A DNA stretch of 62,821 nt from Stentor coeruleus (taxonomy: Eukaryota > Ciliophora > Heterotrichea > Heterotrichida > Stentoridae): assembly GCA_001970955.1 (NCBI GenBank), contig MPUH01000353.1, positions 1-62,821 on the forward strand. Direction: 5' to 3'. The position numbers and the translations under genes were made by a program. Each line of letters opens with the position of its first letter. Position 1 is the stretch's first letter. A model generated the notes under the pieces. The model had not been told where the DNA came from, searched no databases, and saw only the letters and a list, made by a program, of their open reading frames with translations. Shown piece after piece: positions 53,731 to 62,607 of this stretch.

Positions 53731-55761
53731 TTATCTTGCATTAAGAAAATCTGCAAACCTATATATCAATATATTAAGAAAGCTCTGGTTATCTAGCAAT
53801 GATATATGTGCAGCTCTTCCATGCAGATCAGATATTAAACCTTGTTTTATAGGAAAATCAACATTAATCCTATGCAATTGCCTAACATTAGTAGCAATAA
53901 AATCTGCCATTTCCAACTGAAACGTATCAGGACATTCCAACCCGATTTCAATCCTAGCACTTTCAAAAGGTACATATGAATCTTGTGAAGAAGATACTAA
54001 AATAACTTTTTCAAAAAAGTGTAATTTGCTTGTTTTAGCGAGATCATATAAAAAACAATGACGAGGACTAAGACAATCTTTAAGTGTAAGTTGTTGTATA
54101 CAAACAGAATTCCTAATTTTAGAAATAACCCAAAGTCCAGCTTCAACTAATATATTAGAAAATTGTGCACATCCTAAATGTGGTGAGGCTAAAGATATAT
54201 ACGCATACATAAGTCTTTTATATTCAATTAATGAAGGTAAAGCTGCTCTAATAATAATCCCTCCAAGTGAATGACCAATAAAAGAAATCCTACTCACTGT
54301 CACATGTTCTGGTAAACTCTGTATAAACGCAATAATCTCATTAGCAAGTCTTTTTCCCATATCAACAATACTTCCTTCTGTATGTTTTTCATTACTCTCA
54401 GATATCAAAACAAGTAAACTTGGTTTATACAATATCAAAACATCTTTTAAAGTTTTCATATCATACCCAGAACCCATATACCCATGTACTAATACAAAAA
54501 GATGTTTTTCTGATGATATTATAGTATTACAAAACCATTTAGCTTTCCAAGGGTCAATAAGTTCTCCTGATTTTATATTAATTTCTTCAAACAATATCGC
54601 AAGTTTCTCTGGGGCGAAAATCCTCACATTATAAGCTTCTAAAGTATCTTTTTTTGCTGAATATAAACTTTTTCTATATGCTCGAGCTGTACGTGACTGT
54701 AAATGATTTGTTTCAGAAACTATATTCAATTCTCCAATCTGCACTTCTCTATATATATGTTCCATAGATAAATTTCTAACCTTATCATGATATTTTTCTT
54801 CTAAATATTTAGACATTTCTCCACTAAAACATTTTAATACCCTTTCTAATTCATTTCTTACAAGAGCTACTCTTTCAGCTACTTCCGTTTTTTCATTAAG
54901 CAACAATCTTGTAACTTTTTTTTTATTTCTTATAGTAAAACATTTACTTATTGGTAATTCTCCATCAAAAGTTATAGGAGGTTTAAGTGAATGCTTTATA
55001 GCTCCGTTTTGACCTAAAGTGTTAGTGTTTTTTAAAATCTTTTTAACTAATCGTCGGGTTTTATTACAACAATTCGCTAGGTTCATGATGTAATCTTTAA
55101 AAACACGTTCTATGTTTTCATCTTGGACATAGTGACCACATAAAGGAAATAAGCTATGACTGATTTGTGAAGTATCTGAAAGTTCTTGAGAATCTGTACG
55201 AAAGATATAGTCAAGAAGGATTGTGTGAATTGTTATATAGAGGACACATGCATATGTGTCATGAAAGACTATTGGGCAAAATTGATTTAGGCCGAATTTC
55301 CAGTCAACACATTTGAAAGTACTTGACCCAACTTTGGAAAAATTTGAACTTGTTGATGGGTTAATCATGAACTTAGATAAGGATTCTGGGGATAAATCAC
55401 CACCAAGATCTGTAAAATAAAGTTCAATTTCAATGGTTAGGTCAGGGTTTGAATATAAGTAGGACTCGATTTGAAAAATTATGGTCTCATGCATTTTGAC
55501 GATTTCGTCAGAGTATTTTATCATGAAGACTTTAGATAGATAACTGGAGTTTTTATATTTAATCTGTGGATCTAAGATTGAATGGAATGTGAAAACACCT
55601 TCGATACTGTTGTTTACATGTACAGGAACAGCAAAGTTTTTTTGTGTGTTATTTTCTTGGAAAACCTGAATTTGAATATAGTAGAGTCCTTGGTAATAAA
55701 GATCTATGTTGCGGAAAGACTCAACGTTTATGAAGATGTCTATGATTCCTTTATTTGACAT
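53731..55761 (-). CDS. FAM135-like protein with DUF676 lipase domain
   Basis: A 676-residue protein. The N-terminal region shows the FAM135 block VNVESFRNIDLYYQGLYYIQ. The C-terminal 260 residues are an alpha/beta hydrolase of the DUF676 type: LFVLVHGYMGSGYDMKTLKD, then VSRISFIGHSLGGIIIRAAL (nucleophile Ser in GHSLGG), then ISLASPHLGC, and a catalytic Asp/His region SSSQDSYVPFESAR and ISLLDNQ. FAM135 proteins are conserved in animals, plants and protists but have no settled substrate; lipase or esterase activity is inferred. The catalytic Ser and its surroundings are intact. Length is shorter than human FAM135A (about 1500), which has a long disordered insert. Confidence 0.85.
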   Translation of the reverse strand: MSNKGIIDIFINVESFRNIDLYYQGLYYIQIQVFQENNTQKNFAVPVHVNNSIEGVFTFHSILDPQIKYKNSSYLSKVFMIKYSDEIVKMHETIIFQIESYLYSNPDLTIEIELYFTDLGGDLSPESLSKFMINPSTSSNFSKVGSSTFKCVDWKFGLNQFCPIVFHDTYACVLYITIHTILLDYIFRTDSQELSDTSQISHSLFPLCGHYVQDENIERVFKDYIMNLANCCNKTRRLVKKILKNTNTLGQNGAIKHSLKPPITFDGELPISKCFTIRNKKKVTRLLLNEKTEVAERVALVRNELERVLKCFSGEMSKYLEEKYHDKVRNLSMEHIYREVQIGELNIVSETNHLQSRTARAYRKSLYSAKKDTLEAYNVRIFAPEKLAILFEEINIKSGELIDPWKAKWFCNTIISSEKHLFVLVHGYMGSGYDMKTLKDVLILYKPSLLVLISESNEKHTEGSIVDMGKRLANEIIAFIQSLPEHVTVSRISFIGHSLGGIIIRAALPSLIEYKRLMYAYISLASPHLGCAQFSNILVEAGLWVISKIRNSVCIQQLTLKDCLSPRHCFLYDLAKTSKLHFFEKVILVSSSQDSYVPFESARIEIGLECPDTFQLEMADFIATNVRQLHRINVDFPIKQGLISDLHGRAAHISLLDNQSFLNILIYRFADFLNAR

Positions 55762-55877
55762 ATAATAAAGATTTTTTTTTTTAAAGTAAGTATATATATA
55801 TTATGTTGAAAAATTCAATACATTAGGATTAATAGTGAATATAAAGTTTATTATAATAATTGAATAACTCTCATTAA

Positions 55878-56020
55878 ATCATTGGTTTAATCACTCAACT
55901 TTATTCTTTAATTTTAATCCTGTAAATACTTTCTTCTAAATCTCATTCTGGACAGTGCACATTTCAAAGAAAAAAAAAGTTTTCGAAGACAAATTTTTAT
56001 ATTATTTATCATTATATATA
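55878..56020 (+). pseudogene. Fused relic of the MORN-repeat gene
   Basis: The first half (55878-55949) matches the 5' flank of the MORN gene at 57544-57615. The second half (55948-56020) matches an internal coding part at about 58194-58280, with a gap of roughly 15 bases (the GTTCGTTGGGATAT stretch is missing). The roughly 580 bases between these blocks in the intact gene are absent. This is the scar of a duplicated MORN gene with most of its body deleted. It cannot encode a product. Confidence 0.65.
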
Positions 56021-56366
56021 TAGAATCAAGTGGAGGATGAAAATTATGTGAGGATATTTTGATGTGTATTTGGAGAGGGATTTGAAGGAAAGGTTAAGTT
56101 ATAGTTTGTGAATTATGATGGATTTAAATTGAAGATTAATTAGATATAAGTACATTAGTGAGTTTAGCAAAGATTATGACAAGGCTTTATTATAATTAGA
56201 GTTAGAGAGTTTTCTAAGATAAATAGATGGCTCATTAATTTGTTACGAATAATAAAGGAATGATCTCAATTTTCAGTACCTTTATAACAATTTAGATATT
56301 TTACCACTTAAAAACTTCCTCTTTTATAATTAATTTATATTTATTAAGGGGATATCAGATTAATAA
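56021..56366 (+). repeat. Duplicated 5' flank, copy 1
   Basis: This block, from TAGAATCAAGTGG to the protease start codon, recurs at 62262-62607. Identity is highest in the last 150 bases (around GGCTCATTAATTTGTTACG and AAGGGGATATCAGATTAATA), which suggests either recent duplication or conserved control sequence. Confidence 0.75.
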
Positions 56367-57506
56367 ATGGAATTTTATATACCAATGCATTCATTTGATT
56401 TTGCTTCATCAATCGTAATTGCATCATCTGGAAATCTTTGCTTAAAAGAAGCAATTCTTTGTTATGATACAGATAAACTTTCTGAAAGTATTTGTTTTTT
56501 GCATTGTCTTGGATTTAGAAAAGGTTCAGGAGTTGTGATCGGTATCAGAAATGACACTATAACAATCGGCTCAAAAACAATACGAGCACTTATACTTACA
56601 GCAGGCCATGTAATCGGCAGATCATTAGAAAATTATGGTGAAATTAAAGTGTCATTTGATTTTTTAGGTCAGAAAAAATTTGTCAGCGCCATTTTGATAA
56701 AAGATTTTTCAGATTGGTCAGAACCTCCTCAAACTGATCAAATAACTGGTTTCCCATACGTAATGCCTAATGATATTGCTCTTATCGGATTGCTAGACTT
56801 ACCTTCAAGAATAAAAAAGTCAGAGATAGAACAAGATTTCAATTATGGCGATCCAATAAGTATTATAGGTTATCCTCAAAGACCAAAAAATATTAAATAT
56901 TGTGCACCTTTTCTTCAAAATGATCCTGATATTGTCGAAAAAATTTCCAAGGCTTTTTGCGGCTTTGGCCAAAGAGTTAAAAGCGAAGGAACTATTATGA
57001 ACTTATTTTCATCAGAAATGATTTCAGGGAACTATAGTGCAACAAGTGGCATGTCTGGTGGACCTATATTTTCAGTAAATGGTAAACTACTAGGAATCAA
57101 TATTGGAGGAGCCGCTCTACCATTTCAATTTGATGCAGGGCAAATAATAAATCTTGGAAGACAAAGAAAGTGGAGTGATGCTTTAAATAAATTTCAGAAA
57201 TTAAAAGCAGACATAAAATTATCTCAGATTTTTGACCTTTCTAACACTGAACTGAAACATGCTTTAGGATTTACTAAAATGGCTCTTAAGTATCAGAGTT
57301 TTTCTGATGTGGTCAACTTTGGATCAAGATTAATTCAGGCATTAGTAATAGCATATAATATTCCAGAGGCTCTTGATCATAATATTTGTATTTCATGTAA
57401 ACATCCTCTGTTTTCTCAGATACGACACTGTGTAAATATTTTCAAGACTTTACCAACTTGCAATTTTGCGTCTGTTAATGATTTTTCTACATTTATAGGT
57501 CTATGA
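56367..57506 (+). CDS. Trypsin-fold serine protease, cytosolic type, copy 1
   Basis: A 379-residue protein with the chymotrypsin/HtrA triad: His81 in ALILTAGHV, Asp136 in VMPNDIALIGL, and Ser230 in SATSGMSGGPIF. Strand motifs such as GSGVVIGI and the loop DPISIIGYPQRP fit a double beta-barrel protease of the trypsin-2/Do-like class. There is no signal peptide and no PDZ domain. The C-terminal 130 residues are helical and end with a CxxC-containing part (NICISCKHPLF). It probably works inside the cell as a housekeeping or regulatory protease. Substrates are unknown. A second copy begins at 62608 with nearly identical sequence. It stops at TGA, followed closely by TAA. Confidence 0.85.
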   Translation: MEFYIPMHSFDFASSIVIASSGNLCLKEAILCYDTDKLSESICFLHCLGFRKGSGVVIGIRNDTITIGSKTIRALILTAGHVIGRSLENYGEIKVSFDFLGQKKFVSAILIKDFSDWSEPPQTDQITGFPYVMPNDIALIGLLDLPSRIKKSEIEQDFNYGDPISIIGYPQRPKNIKYCAPFLQNDPDIVEKISKAFCGFGQRVKSEGTIMNLFSSEMISGNYSATSGMSGGPIFSVNGKLLGINIGGAALPFQFDAGQIINLGRQRKWSDALNKFQKLKADIKLSQIFDLSNTELKHALGFTKMALKYQSFSDVVNFGSRLIQALVIAYNIPEALDHNICISCKHPLFSQIRHCVNIFKTLPTCNFASVNDFSTFIGL

Positions 57507-57624
57507 TAAGTAAGGATTAGTTTAAGTAAATTCTGTCCACTGTAATCATTGGTTTAGTCACTCAATTTTATTCTTTAATTTTTATCCCATAAATGCTTTC
57601 TTCTAACATCTCATTATATGAAAA

Positions 57625-59457
57625 ATGAATTCAACTACTCAAAAAGGACTAAAATATTTCAACCAAACCAAATACAATTTCTCAAATTTCATACTTGAAA
57701 CCCATGATATCTCAGAACGATCCAACAATTCCAAACTTTCATCACAATATTTGCACTTAAGAAAAGCAAGTGATGGATTTAGATATTCCAAATGCAGTGG
57801 GACACCAGTTCCTATTTTAGACTCTCATCATAATTCCAGTCCTCCTTCAAAATCATATCTAACCAACTACAACGCTGAAATGCTAAAAGCTTTAAACTTC
57901 CTGAAGAAATTCCCTCAAAAATCCAAATCCAAAAACCCGAAAAAAAAAGAAACTCTAATACCTGGAAGATCTCAATTCAGATACCTAAGCAAAGACGAAG
58001 TCGAAGTCAAAAGATTTGTCGATGCTTTTTTTTCTAAAGAAATTTCCTCATACCGCCGAGCACTTTTATCTTCAGAAAACGAAGTAGTAGGATTTCTCTC
58101 TGCAGATAAAATACTCCAAGAAGCTAAACAAATAATGAAAAACGGTATAAAAAAAAAAATCGCTAAATCTGAGCTTGGTATAATAGAAGATTTCTGGACA
58201 ATGCATATTTCAAAAGAAAAAATAGTTCGTTGGGATATTTTCGAAGACAACTTTTTATGCTATTTATCATCATATATGGTCACAGATATTGGGGTTATAA
58301 GAAAAGTAAACTGGAAAAAATTCTTCCAAAAACTTTATATAAAAATAAGTAAAGAGACTAAGGATTACAATTTATGGGTATTAGCTCCTTGTTATAAAGA
58401 TTTACCAAATATTGTTCATAGGATTGTATCTTTAGAAGATTGGTCATTTTTAATAATGTCTCATGAGATTGTTTTGTTAATTTTCAGTTGTATTGATGAA
58501 ATCCCTTCTTTACCTATAAAAAAAATCCTTGATATTCCTTATGTTTATGCTTGTGGGTGTAAATATAAAGGTCAATGGCATGATAATCGTCGACAAGGTG
58601 TTGGGTTATTAGAAATGTGTTCTAAAGAAATTTATGATGGGATTTTTATTAATGAGCTTTTTCAAGATTATGGAAGTATGTTTATTGATGATTTTATATA
58701 TAAAGGGTATTTTAAAAAAGATAAAATTCATGGTTTTGGGAAAATTTTGTATCCAAATAAGTCTTTTTTTGAAGGGGTTATTGATAAAGGGATTATACAA
58801 GTTGGAAGTGTTAAATGGGCTGATGGGAAGTTTTATAAAGGAGAGTTTCATAATAATAATTTTGAAGGAAAAGGGAAAATGAGATATAATGATGGAACAG
58901 TTTTGGATGGGATGTGGCATGATGGGAAGTTACATGGAGAAGGTATGATAAGAATGAATGATGGGAAAAGGTTTAAAGGAGTATTTATTGATGGAGAACT
59001 TAAAGGAATAGGGAAAATTGTATGTGATGATTTTAAATATGTTGGAGATTTCGTTAGGTCTAAACCTAACGGTAAAGGGAAATTTACTTTCAAAAATGGG
59101 AGTTGGTATGTTGGAGAAGTTAAAGATGGGATAATTAATGGTAGAGGGTTTATGAAATATGCTACTGGTGAGAGTTTTGAAGGAGTATTTGTTGATGGAT
59201 ATCCTGAAAACTCTGGAGGAGATGATAGAAATATTTTAGAAAACAGAAATTTATCTGATGATAAAAAAGAAAATGAGTTCAAACAGATGATATTAAAAGT
59301 TGTTAATTCTTATAGTGAAAGAGATGAAAATTATAAAATTAATGGAAAAGGGGGAAATGATTTGGATAGACATATTGAAAAAGAAGATTTTAAGGAAAGT
59401 GCTAATGAGGAGAAGGTGAGAATAAATAGAAAGGCACGTTATAAAAGGAAAGTATAA
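57625..59457 (+). CDS. MORN-repeat protein
   Basis: The protein has 610 residues. The first 310 are basic and without known motif. Residues about 310-530 contain about nine MORN repeats of the type 'YxGxWxxGxxxGxGxxxxxxG', for example YKGQWHDNRRQGVGLLE, FEGVIDKGIIQVGSVKW, YKGEFHNNNFEGKGKM, LDGMWHDGKLHGEGMI and YVGEVKDGIINGRGFM. MORN repeats form flat beta sheets in membrane- or cytoskeleton-linked scaffolds (radial spokes, cortical and basal-body proteins, PIP kinases). No kinase domain is present. The tail is charged. An ATG at 57618 is out of frame with this one. A relic of a related copy lies upstream of the protease gene. Confidence 0.88.
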   Translation: MNSTTQKGLKYFNQTKYNFSNFILETHDISERSNNSKLSSQYLHLRKASDGFRYSKCSGTPVPILDSHHNSSPPSKSYLTNYNAEMLKALNFLKKFPQKSKSKNPKKKETLIPGRSQFRYLSKDEVEVKRFVDAFFSKEISSYRRALLSSENEVVGFLSADKILQEAKQIMKNGIKKKIAKSELGIIEDFWTMHISKEKIVRWDIFEDNFLCYLSSYMVTDIGVIRKVNWKKFFQKLYIKISKETKDYNLWVLAPCYKDLPNIVHRIVSLEDWSFLIMSHEIVLLIFSCIDEIPSLPIKKILDIPYVYACGCKYKGQWHDNRRQGVGLLEMCSKEIYDGIFINELFQDYGSMFIDDFIYKGYFKKDKIHGFGKILYPNKSFFEGVIDKGIIQVGSVKWADGKFYKGEFHNNNFEGKGKMRYNDGTVLDGMWHDGKLHGEGMIRMNDGKRFKGVFIDGELKGIGKIVCDDFKYVGDFVRSKPNGKGKFTFKNGSWYVGEVKDGIINGRGFMKYATGESFEGVFVDGYPENSGGDDRNILENRNLSDDKKENEFKQMILKVVNSYSERDENYKINGKGGNDLDRHIEKEDFKESANEEKVRINRKARYKRKV

Positions 59458-59976
59458 CTTTAATAATGTTGCTTATTTAGTAACAAAATAATGATAATTT
59501 TTAGAATGTAATTTAGAATAATTTTTAGATTTTTAACTTTGGCTGTTAAAAAAATGATAATCAGTTTTGATAGAGAAAAAAGTATGAGGTGTATGTGAAA
59601 ATGCACTAATTTTAGAAACATGAAGGGAAACATTAAGATTAATTTCAACATTAAAAAGATGATGATATCATTTGCATTCAAATTTATTTAAAAATCTTTA
59701 GGCTAGAAAATAACTTCTGACTAAAACGCAGGAGAAGGTTGCAAATAAATTAAAATTAAAAAATGCTTCTTTTTCTCTGAATTCGAGCTCTAAGGCTTAG
59801 TATCATTGTGAAAAAGAACACTGTAGGTAAAATTTGTTTATATAAATATTAAACATAGCATATATACATATAATATTCAGATACTTCCAATATAAAAATA
59901 AGGTGAATACAAGACTTGCTTCAATCATTTTGACGCTAAAGAAAAGAAACAGTAAAGACCTCCTGAACCAAATAAA

Positions 59977-60088
59977 GAGTCACATAACCAGCGACAACGA
60001 GTGGTTTAATATACCAAATCTGCCTAAAGAAAGAGATCGTAGAACAAACAAACCTCGATCGGACAAGGTTTAAACCATGCCACCTTAA
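59977..60088. ncRNA. Candidate structured RNA / dispersed 112-bp element, copy 2
   Basis: Gap-free match to 5988-6099 with three substitutions in 112 bases: A for G in ATACC(A/G)AATC, C for T in GAGAT(C/T)GTAG, and A for G in GTAG(A/G)AC. Similarity stops abruptly at both ends, apart from a faint 'TATCA.CC' shortly after the right end. Both copies have the same orientation relative to the window. The conserved palindrome GGTTTAAACC and the AAACCT/AGGTTT pairing are unchanged. All three substitutions fall in the middle third (positions 40-66), leaving both ends invariant. The identity of the RNA, if there is one, is unknown. Confidence 0.55.
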
Positions 60089-60127
60089 TATCAGCCTATT
60101 ATTAAAATATCATTAACCTATAATTAT

Positions 60128-60195
60128 CTATCATGTAGATCCCATTGGCTTACTATATGCCTATCATATTGTCTACTATATACCTATCAGTTTGC
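60128..60195. repeat. Short imperfect tandem repeat
   Basis: Units close to 'TATCATGTAGATCC...GGCTTACTATATGCC', 'TATCATATTGTCTACTATATACC' and 'TATCAGTTTGCCC' follow one another. They are short, imperfect and of no obvious function. Confidence 0.4.
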
Positions 60196-60337
60196 CCTTC
60201 ACCAGCTTAACAATACTTAATAAAAAGTCTAACAGATAAAAAATTTTAATCCATATAAACAAACTATAAAATTTAAAATCATTACAACCTAAACAAACAC
60301 TTAGCATAAACACTCGAATTGAAAAACTTAAATAAAT

Positions 60338-61006
60338 ATGAAAGCAAAGCTAGAAATATTACTATTATTCCTAGGAGGAATTATCAGGCTGTGCAATCTT
60401 GGTTCAGACATATGGTATCTAATAACTCAACCCATGAAAAAAACCCTATTTTATAAACTTTTTATAGCAAGTCTTGCTTCTCCTATCATTGCTTTGATAA
60501 TTATTTACGTTATTATTTTCATTTCTGACTGCTGCAAAGGTATTAAATTTAGTCGACTTAAATTTATTCTTTTTATTTTGTTTACGTTCGGAGACTCTAT
60601 TGGCTTGAATTATTTTGTGTTCACCTTTGTCCTCATGTGCAATGATACATTTGTTGGAGATTTTTATATAATAGACCTATTATTTCGAAGTACTTCATTG
60701 ATAAATGGTTTATTCCACTCTATTCCACAGATATGCTTACAATCATATAATAATCAAATATTAGACAATTGGAATGTCCTTACAATGCTTAGTGTAGGTA
60801 TTTCTGGATTATCCCTTATATACACACTAATTAAATTAGTATATGCTATTGATAAAGTACAACAATATGAGAATATTTATATATCAACTTCTTCAAATCA
60901 GGTATCCAGCAAAGTTGGAATAAGCGATGCGAGTGCGAATGTGAAGAATTTGTCTGATGTTGCTAATGCTGAAAATGATGATGAGATATATGAACCTAGC
61001 ACATAA
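60338..61006 (+). CDS. Small multi-pass membrane protein, XKR-like
   Basis: A 222-residue protein with about five hydrophobic segments: LEILLLFLGGIIRLCNLGSD, FIASLASPIIALIIIYVIIF, FILFILFTFGDSIGLNYFVF, RSTSLINGLFHSIPQICLQS and LTMLSVGISGLSLIYTLIKL. The fourth has the 'SxPQxxLQ' signature of XK-related proteins (Xkr), some of which are phospholipid scramblases. The first one has D in 'LGSDIWYL', similar to the first helix of that family ('DI.tD'). Xkr proteins are usually longer (over 350 residues), so this is a short version or a distant relative. The Ser/Asn-rich tail is probably cytosolic. Function is inferred only. Confidence 0.55.
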   Translation: MKAKLEILLLFLGGIIRLCNLGSDIWYLITQPMKKTLFYKLFIASLASPIIALIIIYVIIFISDCCKGIKFSRLKFILFILFTFGDSIGLNYFVFTFVLMCNDTFVGDFYIIDLLFRSTSLINGLFHSIPQICLQSYNNQILDNWNVLTMLSVGISGLSLIYTLIKLVYAIDKVQQYENIYISTSSNQVSSKVGISDASANVKNLSDVANAENDDEIYEPST

Positions 61007-61399
61007 TTAATTAGATTTACACTATTTTCTTAGTTGCTTTTTTTTGTTAATACTGAATTTTGGATTGCATGATTTTTATGTAAATTTACAAAGAATATAG
61101 TTATCATGTTTTTATATGTAATAATACATAAAAAAAATATTTTTCTTCAAACTTTCACATTCATCAGCAACTATTAAACTCTCATATTATAAATCCACGC
61201 CACAAAATATTCAAAAAAAAAGCCCTTACATTCCATTCCAAATTGCCTAAAATCATTATCCACCATCCCAGCCAAACTCCTTATCACTAAAAAAATCCTT
61301 ATAAAAAATTTCTCTCACCAAAACTTTTTCTCTAATATTTCAACCTGCTTTTCTAATAAATCTCTCATTAACCTAAAATCTATAAAAAAAAATTAACCA
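61007..61399. other. Intergenic region between convergent genes
   Basis: About 390 bases; 61150-61395 is C/A/T-rich and G-poor on the plus strand. Nothing else is visible. Confidence 0.4.
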
Positions 61400-62176
61400 T
61401 CAATAATCTTTATAAATAGAAGTAGATTTCAATAAAGATTGTTTCGACTTAATATCAGTATCAAAAAAGTTTAATTCTTCAAAATTATACAACACAGTAG
61501 GTTTAATTTTCTTTTGTCTAATAGTTCTATTAGGTGTATTCACCTGTCTTGGACACTCAATCGAATTATCAACCTTAACTCCAACAAAATTATCAAGTTT
61601 ATGCCTAGTAATTTTCAATGAACTATTCAATTTATGCCTTTTCTTAGTCTCTCTTTTCATTTTCAGCTCTAAAAACTTATTCAAATTATCTATTTTAGCA
61701 GTATCAAATCTTGGAACACTAGACTGAGATAATTCTACATTAAAATCCCCTCTTGGTATTCCAAAATCTTGAATCAAAGTCTTAGAATACTCATTGCTAT
61801 AAGCCATAGCCCGTTGTAAACGTGCACTATTTCCAGCTTTAGTATCCATACCTTCAGCAAAACCTAAGGTATCAAAATCAAACTTTTAACTTTTTATCTC
61901 TGAATAATCAAATTTTGACTTATTCTGAGGAAGATTTTGTTTAAGGTTACTTATATATCTTGATATATTTTCATGTCCACCAATCTCAGAGTTTTTTTTT
62001 TGTGTTTGATAATACTGGTATGTAGTTAACTTTAAAAAATCTTGGAGATTCTTCACTAACTCCTTGTTTAAGATTAGATTTGTAAGATTTATGTAATGAG
62101 GTTGTACGCTGGTGAGGATTGAGTATTTGCTTTTGAGGTAGTCTGGAAGGTCTTCGCTAACTGATATGGATTTCAT
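61400..62176 (-). CDS. Unknown basic protein, frame split by an in-frame TAA
   Basis: Two parts lie in the same frame on the minus strand. The first (62176-61886, 96 residues, from MKSISVSEDLPDYLKSKYSI) ends at a TAA. Translation past it stays open for 12 codons (KFDFDTLGFAEG) and joins the second (61849-61400, 149 residues, from MDTKAGNSARLQRAMAYSNE). No 15- or 16-nt intron can remove the TAA. The only GT...AG possibility is 27 nt with a non-standard donor (GTTAAA) and branch spacing. So these are two small genes 36 bases apart, or one gene broken by a nonsense mutation. Both parts are basic and rich in Lys, Asn and Ser, with no known domain. Function is unknown. Confidence 0.45.
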
Positions 62177-62607
62177 TATTTTTTAAGATAAAAATGATTT
62201 GAAAAAAATTGGTGGAAGTTTTTTCTGGTTTGATTTGGAGATTTTTGGCTGGATGAGTGGATAGAATCAAGTGGTAAGTTGAAGTTTATGTGAGGTATTT
62301 GGATGAGTATTTGAAGAAAGATTTAAAGGAACGGTGAAGTTATAGTTTGTGAATTATGATGAATTTAAATTGAAGATTAATTAGATATAAGTGTATCAGT
62401 GAGTTTAGCAAAGATTGTTGCAAGGCTTTCTTATGATTAGAATTCGAGAGTTTTCTAAGACAAATAGATGGCTCATTAATTTGTTACGAATAATAAAGGG
62501 ATGATCTCAATTTCCAGTAACTTTATAACAATTTAAATATTTTACCACTTAAAAACTTCCTCTTTTATAATTAATTTATATTTATTAAGGGGATATCAGA
62601 TTAATAA
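62177..62607. promoter_or_regulatory. Intergenic region including duplicated protease upstream sequence, copy 2
   Basis: The part from about 62262 to 62607 repeats 56021-56366. No MORN relic precedes it, unlike copy 1. The left 85 bases are G/T-rich and belong to the 5' flank of the minus-strand gene. Confidence 0.65.

Larger units (their letters stand above)
55762..56366. other. Intergenic region with MORN-gene relic and duplicated protease upstream sequence
   Basis: From about 55878 to 56020 is a relic of the MORN gene (separate entry). From about 56021 to 56366 the sequence is repeated, about 90% alike by eye, at 62262-62607 in front of the second protease gene, so it probably holds the protease promoter. 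No other gene is seen. Confidence 0.6.
59458..60337. other. Intergenic region carrying the second 112-bp element
   Basis: About 880 bases between two plus-strand genes. It holds the element at 59977-60088. The bases just after it have a loose repeat of 'CTATCATNTNGTCTACTATATACC' type (about 60128-60195). A minus-strand frame at 59460-59681 is low-complexity and not convincing. Confidence 0.5.

Noticed and set aside
61860-61886. 27-nt intron joining the two halves of the gene at 61.4-62.2 kb
   Set aside because: Donor GTTAAA and an A seven bases from the end do not fit the GTA...TA-NNN-AG rule followed by the other introns. I kept it only as a possibility.
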